In this document: positions 9,631-21,100 of the stretch, in pieces | Layout: every line of letters starts with the position of its first letter | Numbering within the stretch: position 1 is the stretch's first letter | DNA from: an uncultured Clostridia bacterium | GTDB lineage: Bacteria > Bacillota > Clostridia > Christensenellales > UBA3700 | Reading direction: 5' to 3' | DNA: 64,000 nt | Assembly: GCA_937880755.1 (NCBI GenBank) | Contig: CALGRX010000017.1 | Span: forward strand, 124,001 to 188,000 | The notes under the pieces: model-generated | Seen by the model: only the letters and a program-made list of their open reading frames with translations | What the model was told of the DNA's origin: nothing | The model's database searches: none | Position numbers and translations under genes: made by a program

Positions 9631-12600
9631 ATGACTAATAAAATAAATAAAAAATTTATCATTACTATTACGTCCATTATACTTATCGTATTGTTGGTAT
9701 GTGCCTTGCTCGTGCTGATTGACCGAGACACTACGAATAACGAGGCTGTGGCGGAAGAACTAATCTCCGCCAACAGCGCCTCCACCGATGGTACTATAGA
9801 CGGTGTGGAAGGCAAGCACGCCACTCTGACGGAATTGCAAAACAAGGCGATTGCCGCAGGCAAGACGCTCAAGACGATTAGTACCCAAAGCGAATTGGAG
9901 AACTTCTTAGCCAACAACGTGTCTACCGATTACGGCGCACTGTACAACGTACCGGGTGAATTGACGCTAGATTGGGTCAAGGGAGACAATTACGCCAGCA
10001 GTAACAAATATATGAGAGGCGCCTTCGACGGCAACGGCTACACCATCAATATCAAAGGCGGTGTAGGTAAGGGTGCATTTGCCAGCGGATTTGCCGCCGA
10101 GCATATAATCAATACCGACCCTTCTTTGGGCGGCTCGGACAATGCAAAATCGCCTACGTATATTTGTCCGTCGGGCTTCTTCGTAGCAATCAACGAAGGC
10201 ATTATCAAAAACGTTACGTTTAGCTACACTTCGACTCATGTCGAGCCTAACGGCAGAGAAGCCAACGGTGGCACTTCGTTGTACAATTCTTTTGAACACG
10301 GCGTGACTCCCGCTTTCGGTATCATTGCCGGTATGAGTAGAGGTGGCGAGATAAGCAACTGTAAGGTTATACTCAAAAATCCTTTCGTATTGTACGGAAC
10401 GGGTGGCGGTAACCTTACTTCTAACGCTAGATTTAGAGAAAACAGCGCAATTGCGGGCGGTGCGGTAGGACTAGTCACCAACGGCGCTACTATAAGCAAT
10501 ATCACGGTAGATTTACAATCTTCTTTCTCCGTAGTGTGCAGAGGTAATACCAATACCTCCAACTCTGTAAGAGCGACGCTGACTTGTGCGGGCGGTATTA
10601 TCGGCAACTTCGTACCTATCGGAGGCACTACCGTCAAGTATTGTACCGTTCTCGGCAACGGCACGATGTCTTCTATCGCAGGTAGCGGTGCGCACGACTT
10701 CGACTTCCATACCTTTATCGGTGGCGCTATCGGCGGAAGTTTCCGCTTTACGGACGTGGCAAGTTGGGAGAACTTCGCAATGTCGGCTTATCCTGAGGCA
10801 GAGATTACGGCGATAATGTCGAATTGGAAAGGCAGAATGCGCTTCAACAGCCAAGTAAGCTACGAAAATATGAAGACGGATTACGCTAAGTTGTTCGGCT
10901 CGATAGGTGGCAGAACCGGCGACCTTACGGGCGTAAGCGGAATAGTATTCTTGTACGACTATAAGACCTTCTGTGAGGCAAAGGGCGTCAACGGCACATA
11001 TATAGACAGTAGCTGGATGAAGTATTCTATCGACAACATAGGTACGATGATTTATCCGACGAGTATCGGCGGACGAGTGGACGTAAGCTTCGATAGTAGT
11101 AATAGCAAATACGATATAAGAATAGAAGCCAAAGCCGACGGCTTTGAAGGCGATATGAGCCAAACGTTGGAGAATGCTTACTACAAAAAACTCGAAATCG
11201 CCGACGGCTCTTACGGGTATTGTATTTGGGAAGCCAATATCAACAAAAACGGACAACAAGACAAGCATATCAAGGCAGAACAGTTTATCGGTGGAGAAAT
11301 CTTTTTGCTCAAAGCCACCGACTACGGTACGATGAACTACAGCTTTGGTGAGATTGTCGACTATTCGATATCTTCCAACAACGGCTTGCTGTCGGGCAAA
11401 GATTATGACGCCGCCCCAATCAACGAGCCTACCTTGGTGCTCAAATCCAAACTTGGCAATACCTTGATACCTAATTCGTCGGCATACGAGTGGGAATTGC
11501 TCAAGGGCACTACGCCCGTGACTAACGCTCAGACCTTATTGCCGGGCGTGTACACCTATAGAGCAGTCAAGATGCTCGAAGAGGAAAAACTAGCGTATTA
11601 CGATGCAAATAATAAAGTTTTGGCTAGGTATAAAAATAGCGAAAAGGAGACCTTTGCCGTAAATACCGCAGAACTCAAATTTGACGCTCCTAACGAAAAC
11701 GTATGGCTCAACCAAGCCAATATCGGTATGTATATCGATAAAGATAAGTCTCAGATGTTCAACTACATTAAATATAGTACCGACGGCACTTGGTCGGAAT
11801 TGCAACCTACTTTCGGTGTAGCTAAGTACGTCTTTAAGGACAACGTCTCTACGGGTAAGGCGGGAAGAACTTACGCCTTCCAAGCATACGTTTACACAGG
11901 TGGTCAAGAGGTGTTGGTTGCTCAGTCAAGCACTCAAGTCAAAGTTCGTATCGACAACGAAAAGCCTTTGGTTGAGGACGTTCACTATTATCTCAGCGAC
12001 AGTATGGGGACTAAGGGCGACGAGATTACCGTAAGCGACCTCAACGAATGGAGAACAACTCCGATATTGATGACGTACACTGTCAACGATGAGAGCCGTA
12101 GCGGTATCGTGTCGGGTAGCGGACACACGGATTATACATCCAACCCGGACGGCACTTGGAGCTGTAGCGTATTGTTCAAAGATACCAAGGAATATACGTT
12201 GTCTTATACCGACGCCACCAACAATACGGTGTCTATGACCTACAACGTCAAGATAGACAACGTGACGCCTCAATTCAACGTAATCGTATCTGCGGAGAAC
12301 GCATTGCAAGACGATGGTGAGACGTATTACTACTTTGACCCACTCAAGATTACTTACAATTCGACTTTGGGTGAGAGTGGTTACGACCTTTACGTGTCTA
12401 CGGCAAGCGACAGCAGTATCGTCGGTGCAGACAAGAGAGTATGGGTACACTACGACGACACTATAGCTAGCTCGGGACAAATAGTCGTCAACGATAATTT
12501 GGAGAGCCAAGAAATATGGTTTAAGCTTGTCAACAAGCAAGACTTGTATCCTGAGAAGGTTATACAACTGACGAGCGGAACGTTGACGGAATTTACGATA

Positions 12601-15156
12601 AGGCTTGCTATTGCTAGAATTTACATCAATACGGAAAATATCTTTAACAAAGACGGCGTGGCGTTGAGCGCGTTGGATTTGTCACAAGCATTGAGTAAAA
12701 CATTTGATAACCAAACTATCAACAAGATAGAGGGCGCGACCGTCAAACTATATCAAGAGGACGGAACTACCAGATACGGCAAGAGCGGTATCGTTTACTG
12801 CGACGGCAGATCGGCAGCAACTGATAAAGTAGTCCAAGAAGCTCTAGAAGTCTACGTGCAATACGAGAATAAGCACGCGGGAACAACGATTGCGTATCTA
12901 TTCGTCAAAGGTAGCGAAAACTATGGCGGAAAAGACTATACCAAGCTCTATCCGGTATACTTCTTGAGAGACGGAGAAGAAATCAAGTTTACGAGTGAAG
13001 GATACGTCTTGCCTGAGAGCATACCTCAAAATCCTGACGAGAACTTCGTTAGCGAAGCAACCATCAACAAATACAATATGACGGTGGACGTTGCGTCTTA
13101 CGTCAATGCTACTTATACGTTTGGTGACGTAATTCCTGCCACCTTTGACGTAGCGTTGCTTGACGGCTCTACGATGACCTTTGACGTAAAGGGTGGACTG
13201 GCAACTTATTGCGACGCCAACACTTATCCTGCAGTAAGTGCGCAAGCTCAAACGACGCATGCCGATATTGATTTTACGATACAAACGGCATCGGTCGTAG
13301 TCAACAAGAAAAAAGTGAGCGCAATACCAACCATGGACGGAGAGAAGAACTTCTCGGCTAAGCGTGATTACGACAATAAGGAACACGTATTCGCAGCAAC
13401 CTTTAAGGACGTCGACGGGGAGATACAACCTGTCAACGTAGAGTTCTTCCAAAACGACGCGAGAACGACTCGCTACACGGACGAGGCAGGCGTGTCTATC
13501 AAGACCATTCGCGACGCAGGCTACTACTACGTCAAATTCTCTACCACCGATACCAACTACGAAATCGTCAACTCGGACGAATTCGAACTAGAGATAGTCA
13601 AAGCCTTTATGGAATTGGTACTCGGCACGAGAGAAATGGACTACAAAGGTAGAGCGATATCTTACGACTTTACCGTCAACGCAGACCCTTCGTTGTATAG
13701 TATGGACGACTTTAAGTTGACCTACTATCCATATCCTTCTACGGCTGTATACGACCATGTAAACAAGAAGATAACGAGTGGCAAACCATTGGCCACCCCT
13801 ATCGCCGCAGAGGACGTCATCAACGTAGGATACTATTCGGTAACTATCGAATTCAAAGAAAACGACAACTTCTATACTCAGATTTACAACGACAGCTTGC
13901 TGGTAATCGTCAGAGCCGAGACGGAAATCATTGCCAACGACGTAACGGTGGTTTACACGGGCGACGACTTTACCTTCAACCACCAAGACGCAGATAGCCG
14001 GCTTGTTGGTAAAAACACGGGTGTGGTATTGGCAAATATGACGGGTCTTGACGAAGAAGGCAGAACCGTAGCAGTCCTAGACGACGTGTTGGTTACTATC
14101 AATAGACGTAACGGCACTACGGGCGTATACGAGCCAATCACCCCTACGACGGGTTGGTTTAGCAAGGAGGGTAGCTACGATTATAAGTTGATTTACGCCG
14201 GCGACGACAACCATATGCCTTGCGAAAAAGAAGTCAAACTCATCATCGAGAAAGCAAACTTCGAAGGCATAGTATTCGAAGGTGTGACTCAACCTTATAG
14301 CGGTAAAAACGTCTCGGTTGTAGCAACCGTGCCTGACAGGTATTCGGGATATACATTAACCTACGTCAACGGCGCTAAGACGCAATCTAGTCCATTCGAA
14401 TTCGTAGACGCCAATACCTATAAGGTAAAAGTCGTGGTAACTATGGACAACTACAACGACTGGGAAAAGACGGTTGAAGTCAAGATAGATAAAATCAATA
14501 TCACGGGCGTGACTGCAATCAACGTAAGCGTAGATTACGATGGCAATCCGCATAGAGCGGGTATTACGGGTCTCAAATATAACGAGACAACCAAAAAGTA
14601 TACTTACAACAACTTGGATGCAATCGTAACCGCAACAGACGTGGAAGCAATAGACGTAGGAGTCAAGAAAGGTAAGTACGTGATTATCGTCAACAACTAC
14701 AATCCGTTGACAATTGAGACGACAGTCAACATTACTCCGTATGAAGTGCCTAGCACCGACGTATCCTATCAATCGCTGTCGACTGTCAAGTTTAACACTA
14801 CAACCGACTTGAGCCGTCTGACGGCAAGCTTTACCGACGTCAACGGCGAAGTGCAGACCAATAGGCTCAGATTCTTCAAAGTTGAAAACGGAGAAGAAAC
14901 GGAAGTTGGATTGAAGAAAGACGGTACGTTGCCTGCAGGTACTTATAGAGCTTACGTAGCGGCTGACTCCAACTACACTATCACCAACTACGTAGAGTTT
15001 ACAATCGTGTCGTCGACGAGTCAATCGATCGATGATACGACCAATAGCAAGCAAATGATGATTATCATCGGAGCCGCAGCAGGCGCAGTGGTACTCATCG
15101 GCGTAATCGTAGGAGTTGCGATTGCAATCAAGAAGAAAAAGAATTCGGCAATATAA
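9631..15156 (+). CDS. Giant exported protein (1841 residues): beta-helix-like N-terminus, MBG-type repeats, C-terminal membrane anchor
   Basis: Second gene of the block, 15 nt after the lipoprotein stop, with AAAGGAGG upstream of ATG. N-terminal signal/membrane segment (about 9-30). Residues ~100-480 carry GLUG-like turns (GAFDGNGYTINIKG, IIKNVTF, GEISNCKV, ATISNITV), typical of right-handed beta-helix adhesin-like domains. Residues ~1240-1790 hold several MBG/YDG-type modules (YDNKEHVF, MDYKGRAISY, VVYTGDDFTF, QPYSGKNV, VDYDGNPHRA), each about 80-90 residues. The C-terminus is a transmembrane helix (about 1809-1832) followed by KKKKNSAI, so the chain is anchored in the membrane rather than by sortase (no LPXTG). 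Probable role: adhesin or matrix contact at the cell surface, inferred from architecture. Confidence 0.85.
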   Translation: MTNKINKKFIITITSIILIVLLVCALLVLIDRDTTNNEAVAEELISANSASTDGTIDGVEGKHATLTELQNKAIAAGKTLKTISTQSELENFLANNVSTDYGALYNVPGELTLDWVKGDNYASSNKYMRGAFDGNGYTINIKGGVGKGAFASGFAAEHIINTDPSLGGSDNAKSPTYICPSGFFVAINEGIIKNVTFSYTSTHVEPNGREANGGTSLYNSFEHGVTPAFGIIAGMSRGGEISNCKVILKNPFVLYGTGGGNLTSNARFRENSAIAGGAVGLVTNGATISNITVDLQSSFSVVCRGNTNTSNSVRATLTCAGGIIGNFVPIGGTTVKYCTVLGNGTMSSIAGSGAHDFDFHTFIGGAIGGSFRFTDVASWENFAMSAYPEAEITAIMSNWKGRMRFNSQVSYENMKTDYAKLFGSIGGRTGDLTGVSGIVFLYDYKTFCEAKGVNGTYIDSSWMKYSIDNIGTMIYPTSIGGRVDVSFDSSNSKYDIRIEAKADGFEGDMSQTLENAYYKKLEIADGSYGYCIWEANINKNGQQDKHIKAEQFIGGEIFLLKATDYGTMNYSFGEIVDYSISSNNGLLSGKDYDAAPINEPTLVLKSKLGNTLIPNSSAYEWELLKGTTPVTNAQTLLPGVYTYRAVKMLEEEKLAYYDANNKVLARYKNSEKETFAVNTAELKFDAPNENVWLNQANIGMYIDKDKSQMFNYIKYSTDGTWSELQPTFGVAKYVFKDNVSTGKAGRTYAFQAYVYTGGQEVLVAQSSTQVKVRIDNEKPLVEDVHYYLSDSMGTKGDEITVSDLNEWRTTPILMTYTVNDESRSGIVSGSGHTDYTSNPDGTWSCSVLFKDTKEYTLSYTDATNNTVSMTYNVKIDNVTPQFNVIVSAENALQDDGETYYYFDPLKITYNSTLGESGYDLYVSTASDSSIVGADKRVWVHYDDTIASSGQIVVNDNLESQEIWFKLVNKQDLYPEKVIQLTSGTLTEFTIRLAIARIYINTENIFNKDGVALSALDLSQALSKTFDNQTINKIEGATVKLYQEDGTTRYGKSGIVYCDGRSAATDKVVQEALEVYVQYENKHAGTTIAYLFVKGSENYGGKDYTKLYPVYFLRDGEEIKFTSEGYVLPESIPQNPDENFVSEATINKYNMTVDVASYVNATYTFGDVIPATFDVALLDGSTMTFDVKGGLATYCDANTYPAVSAQAQTTHADIDFTIQTASVVVNKKKVSAIPTMDGEKNFSAKRDYDNKEHVFAATFKDVDGEIQPVNVEFFQNDARTTRYTDEAGVSIKTIRDAGYYYVKFSTTDTNYEIVNSDEFELEIVKAFMELVLGTREMDYKGRAISYDFTVNADPSLYSMDDFKLTYYPYPSTAVYDHVNKKITSGKPLATPIAAEDVINVGYYSVTIEFKENDNFYTQIYNDSLLVIVRAETEIIANDVTVVYTGDDFTFNHQDADSRLVGKNTGVVLANMTGLDEEGRTVAVLDDVLVTINRRNGTTGVYEPITPTTGWFSKEGSYDYKLIYAGDDNHMPCEKEVKLIIEKANFEGIVFEGVTQPYSGKNVSVVATVPDRYSGYTLTYVNGAKTQSSPFEFVDANTYKVKVVVTMDNYNDWEKTVEVKIDKINITGVTAINVSVDYDGNPHRAGITGLKYNETTKKYTYNNLDAIVTATDVEAIDVGVKKGKYVIIVNNYNPLTIETTVNITPYEVPSTDVSYQSLSTVKFNTTTDLSRLTASFTDVNGEVQTNRLRFFKVENGEETEVGLKKDGTLPAGTYRAYVAADSNYTITNYVEFTIVSSTSQSIDDTTNSKQMMIIIGAAAGAVVLIGVIVGVAIAIKKKKNSAI

Positions 15157-15168
15157 AGGAGAGGGAGT

Positions 15169-18100
15169 ATGAATAATATAAATAAAAAATCTCTTATAGC
15201 TATTGTAATTGTCGTATTGGCGATAGTTGCTCTGACGGGCGCAATGGCGTTGAGCTTTGCGTTGACGTCGGGCTACGCCCAAGACGAATACAACCTCGCC
15301 AACACCTCGTCAAGTACGGAGATAGGGGAGAATACACCGACGCTAACCGGTCGCGGTATATATAACGCCAACGATTTGATAGAGGCATTGCAGTCGGGTA
15401 CGGGCGAGCATACGTTATATAACGACCTTACTCTCAACGCGTCGTCGCTATGGAGCGGAACGACGTCTACCATAGGCGTGCTTGGCGAAGGCTTTATCCT
15501 ACACGGACAAGGTAAGACTATCACCTTAACCGGCGCTACAGAATTTCATAGAGGAGAATACAGTAGCGGAGGAGTAGACGGGTCTACCGTGGTACCAGAG
15601 CTGGATAATAACATCGCAGGCACCAATCGTGTCATAAGAATTGGCGGTGGACTTGCCCATATCAACAAGGGCCGTATCGAAGACGTCAACTTCGTATGGA
15701 ATAACTCAATGGATTATGGCGCAACTATTGATCCAGACGACCCCAAGAACAACAGCGACAGGTCGGTGGCTTATGGTATGATATTCGGCGTCAACATTGG
15801 TACGATAAACAACTGCACTCTCACGGTTAATAAGATGATGCGAGTAAACTGCCGTATGACACTTGGCGAAAGTAACAAGAGTTGGAACTGGGACTCGTTG
15901 CATCGTACCGCTTGTATAGGCGGATTTGCAGGATTGCTGGCAAAAGGCACGATAAGCAATAGTAAACTTACCCTAAATGCGGATATAATAACGCAACAAG
16001 TAGGTAGAGAATGGTCTATTTGGGTGGGTGCCGGCGGTAATAACAAGCTGTGGACGGGTGGATTCTGCGGATTAATCACACAAGGCGGATATGTTTATAA
16101 TGCTACCACTTACGGTACGGGTAATATCAACGGCTATTCTGATCCTGCGCTGTCAACCGATCAGAATAACGCAGTTGCCGCTTCGGGAATCATTGCAGGA
16201 TGTAACGCGGTGGCTGCCAACAACGATGCGGAAAACAAGGGGAACTGGGGTTCGCTCGGCGGTGCGGGTGTGATAAACGGCGTCATGAACTATTGGACGG
16301 GTACAGCAAGAACCTGCCTTAGTTCGGCTTTCAACGCGGAATTGGGACCTAATCAGAATTCAAGAGACTTTACCGGTCAAGGCGTGATTTGCGGACTTGC
16401 GGGCAACTGGACCGGCAACGGTAGCCTCACTCTCAAAAACGTCTACTACATCAACATGGACGTACCAAGTGCAATATGCGCTAAGAACTGGAATACTTTT
16501 AATGAAAACGGCGTTACGAGTACAATGCCTACGGGTACGGCCTCTATCAAGACGGGTATTAGCACCCAAATGACCAATTATGGAAACAATGGAACGCTGA
16601 AGATATACTTCGACGGTACTACCGATACGGCAGTGCCTAAGATATCTTATGACGCGCCTTATTACCCGGCGGACTCTATATCTTTTGGCGGAGCTCAAGC
16701 TATCGTATGGAGCGTCAAGTATAGCACTCCGACCGAACCTAATAGAACGCTGGATATCTACAAGACGGTTGGTAGCGTGGACAACGTAAGCAACTTTACT
16801 TCTTGGAACTCCGAGAACAAAATCCCTCGCAACTTGACGGGCGACGGTCAATCGTTTAGCTTTACCTTTGAGCCGGGCGTCGTAGCAACCTACGGCAATC
16901 CTCTTAACAACATGACCACCGATATGCCTACCGACGAGAATTATTCTAATATCTTTATCGCTACGGGACACGAGTTTAATGGTAGCGGGCTGTACGTCCC
17001 TACACTTAGATTGTATTCGGATTCTGCCAAAACTAAACTAATCGGTCAAGTACAAGGCGACGAAAGCATATTTAAGGCTTACAAGCAAGGAGTACCGGGA
17101 CAACAATATAATCTCTCGGATGCCGTAGATGCGGGAACGTGGGAGATATATTGCCCTGCGCAAGATACCGTCAACAATATTTTATTTACTACTCTCAACA
17201 CAGTGAAGATGAATATCGTAGTCTTCAAAGATTCGAACTACGACCTAGTAATAAGACAGGTGATAACCCCTAAGTCGGTGACGGCATCTTATACCAAAGC
17301 ACCTGCCGACTTCACGTACAATTCTTCTCCTGCTGCATTTACCGCTTCTGCGAGCGGACTGGTGAGCGGATACGACGCGACGCCAAATATCGAATACTAT
17401 AAGCTAGTAGAGGAAGAAGGCGTGTTGACCGAAGCGGATATCGTCGACAACCAAGCCGAAAACGCAGGTAAATACAGGGCTAAAATTACTACAATGTCCT
17501 CTAGTAACTACGTGGTAGCTAATCCTGATGAGTTGTCTATAGACTTTGAGATTATTCCTAGAGAGATAACCGTAACGCCTTTGCCTGAGGACTTGCAAGC
17601 GACCAACCCTATCTTCGTATACGACGGATTGGAGAAGTTGCCTACGTATAGCGTATTCGGCAACGGAGTGAACGAAGGCGACGCTTTGATCAAGATACTC
17701 AACGTAGTAGACAACAACGTAATCAAGGTGACTTACGAGCCTTACGCTACCGAAACGACCAACGCAACCGACGATAGATTCGTCAATGCGGGTACTTACA
17801 AGATGATATTGGAGAAGGAAAGCGGAACTATATCGGGCAACTATACTTTCGACAAGACCACCTTTATTATCGAGATAGGTAGAGCAGACGTCACCATAAC
17901 GGTATCGGCTGAAGAAGCTTTGCAAGACGGCGTTGTTGTGAAAGAATATAATTCCACCTTCCAAAAGGTAAAGTGGACGGTTAGCAAACCGGAAAACGGC
18001 GAAAACCCCGTTTTGACGGAAAATTACCTCAACAAAGAAAGCGGTGTGGCAGTAGCCAACGGCGCTAACAGAGGAGGTGAATACACCGTAACCGCTAGCA

Positions 18101-21100
18101 TTGACAGAGAGGCAGGCTTCAATACAAACTACAACGTTGCTATTTGCTCCGTCGATATGAAAATCAATGCTAAAGATATGACAATCGTTTGGTTCCCAAG
18201 CCTAACCGAAGAGGAAAGAGAAGCTAAGAAAATAGTGCCTTATATCTCGGATATTTACGATTACGGCGACGTAAACAGAGTAGGCTTGTTCCAAAACGAC
18301 GCGGTAAAATCTACTTATACTATCAAGGGCTATAAGTATATGTGGAAGGCAAATCCGGAAGACGAGTACGTAGAGGTAGAGAGTGCATTCAACGCAGGCT
18401 ATTACGTAGTATCTCCTATCATGACCACTGCGCCTAACTACAATATGCTAAACGGCGAGTTTGCTTTCCAAATCACACCAATTGCGACGACGATAGAGGT
18501 AACGCCTACGAGCAAACTCTACGGCGACGTTGACCCTGCCTTCGATTGGACAATAGCGAATGGATATACTCCGTTGTTCGGAGACGACGAAGTGATACCT
18601 AACTTCCTTGCTTCCGAGCAATATTCAGCTCCGGGTACGTATGCCGTTACTCTGGCAAGCGTGGGTGGTGCTCAAGGCGGCAACTACGTGATTACTCTCG
18701 TAGAAAACACCGCTCTTACCATCAACAAGAGGGGCGTGTCGATTGAGTTTGGCATAGAGGGTGCGGTAGACAACACTGTTGTATACGACGGCAACGTCAA
18801 GACCTTTACCACGCCTGTCCTCACCTATCAAAACGAAGACTTCGTGGACGCAGAGGGCAAGATGGCTTTGCAGTACGAGTACTTCAAGATTGATAGAAAC
18901 GTAATCACTGTTAGCGATATCCGCTATGCGGGCAAGTATAGCGTTACCGTTCAGTTGACTGAAGAAGCAGACAAGTACTTTACCATTACTTATGGTGCTA
19001 CCGTCAACTTTATGATTGAAAAGTTGACCGTAACTATCGATACCGTGGGCAAAGAAGTAACCTACGGCGATGAAATAGGCAGCTTTAGTTGGAGCTATGC
19101 CGACGGTAGCGCAACGTTCGTAGCGGAAGACGGTATCGTGGTATCTACCTATTGCAATTACGCACTCTACGACAAGTGCGGAAACTTCGATATTTGGGCG
19201 ACTATTGCCGACAACGTGGACGACGACGTACAACTTGCCGAAAACTACAACCTAGAGTTCGGCTCGGTTGGACAACTCGTAGTCAACAAGAGAGGCGTCA
19301 ACGTGACTGCAATAACCTTGCCTGTCGACAAGACTTACGACGGCACGGCTAAGGTAGTGCAAGCAGTGTTCAACAACACCGTCAACGGCGACGTGCTCGA
19401 GTTTATCTACACCTTCAATGGACAGTCTCAAGCAATTGACAAGGGTAGTTATTCCGTCAACGTAGACCTCGTACACGACAACTACTATATCGACCAAACC
19501 ACTTCCGAATTGCTCGTCATCACGGCAAGAAAGGTGGCTTTGGCAGTGGACGACGTCAACGTGACGTACGGCGACGACGTTCCAACTATTACTTGGAAAT
19601 ATGCAGACGGTAGTTTGCAATTCGTAGAGGGTGACGGTGTGGCAGTCAACGTATTTACCGACTATACCAAGTATAGCGGTGTTGGCAACTATGCAATATT
19701 CGTAGAAGCCACTGCAAGTGACAACTACGACGTGACATTGCCTGAAAACGCAAAAGTCGTTGTAGGCGCGCTTGCTATCACCGCAACGCTAACTATGCCT
19801 ACCGAATTGGTGTACGACGGATTGGAAAAGACCGTAGAAGCAAATCTCAACGGAGTGCTGGGTAACGACGTCGTTGACGTAGATATCTTCTACAACGGAG
19901 CGGATAGCGCAATAGACGCGGGCAACTACTTAGTAACCGTCGTTAGCGCCAACGCCAACTACACGATTTCCGTAGAAGGCACCGACAACTTTACCGTAGT
20001 GCCTAAGAGTATCAAGTTCTTGACCAACAACGGCGAAAAGGGGTACGGCTCCGACGTCATCGTCTTTGCAGAAGGCGTAGCGCCTTACGAATTTGTCGAG
20101 GGTACTATCGAGGATAGAGACGTTGATGACGTGACGATATCCGTAGCTTGTGCGCTTCCTATAGAACAACAAGTCATTGGCGAAACGACTGCCAATATGA
20201 TTTACGTTGTTCTTGGTGGTAGCAAGGCAAGCAACTACGAAGCCGTTACCGAGACTAAGGGTAGCATCACTATCGTAAGCAATAGCCTCAGCAACGCCGT
20301 GCTCGAAGAAAAGTCGAGCGTATACGACGCAACCGACAAGACGGCTATCATCAACGTGCTCAACGTCAACAAGGACGATATCACCGTTGCTTACAAAGAC
20401 GCAACAGACGGTACGGTAGCTTCGATTATCAATGCGGGTACGTATAAAGTCGTAGTCGAAGTCAAAGCCGAAGCTCAAAGCAAGTACAACGGCGAAATGA
20501 CGGTAGAGTTGCAATACGTGGTAGAAAAGAGAACTATCGACGTCGTTGCCGTCAACACCGAGTTGACTTACGGCGATGTCAAGCCTGCGACCTTCTGGGC
20601 ATACGCAGAGGGAAGCCTCGAGATGATAGATAGCGACGCTCTCGTTATCAACGTCAACGAGACTTATAACGAAACCTCGCCTGCAGGCACGCCAATCGAC
20701 GTGACTTTCGTTGCACCTGACAACGACAACTATATCTTCAACTTGCCACAAAACGTGCAAATCACCGTGGCTAAGAAGACCTTGACCTTTATCGTAGATT
20801 TGCCTACCGACGCAGTCTACGACAAGACGGCTAAAGTTGCAGACGTGGCTATTGACGGAGTAGTCAACAGCGACGACATCACCGTAGACGCGTTGTATAG
20901 CGACAACGTCAACGCAGGTACTTGCGAGGTAACCTTGCAAGTCAACGGAACGCAAAAGGATAATTATATCTGGGACGAATACGAAGGCTCCTTCGTCATC
21001 GCGCCTAAGCAAATCACAGTCAGCGAAGTTACTTTGCCTGCCGATTTGGTCTACAGCGCAACGGCTAAAATTGCAAGCGTAGTTATTAACGGCGTTTTGG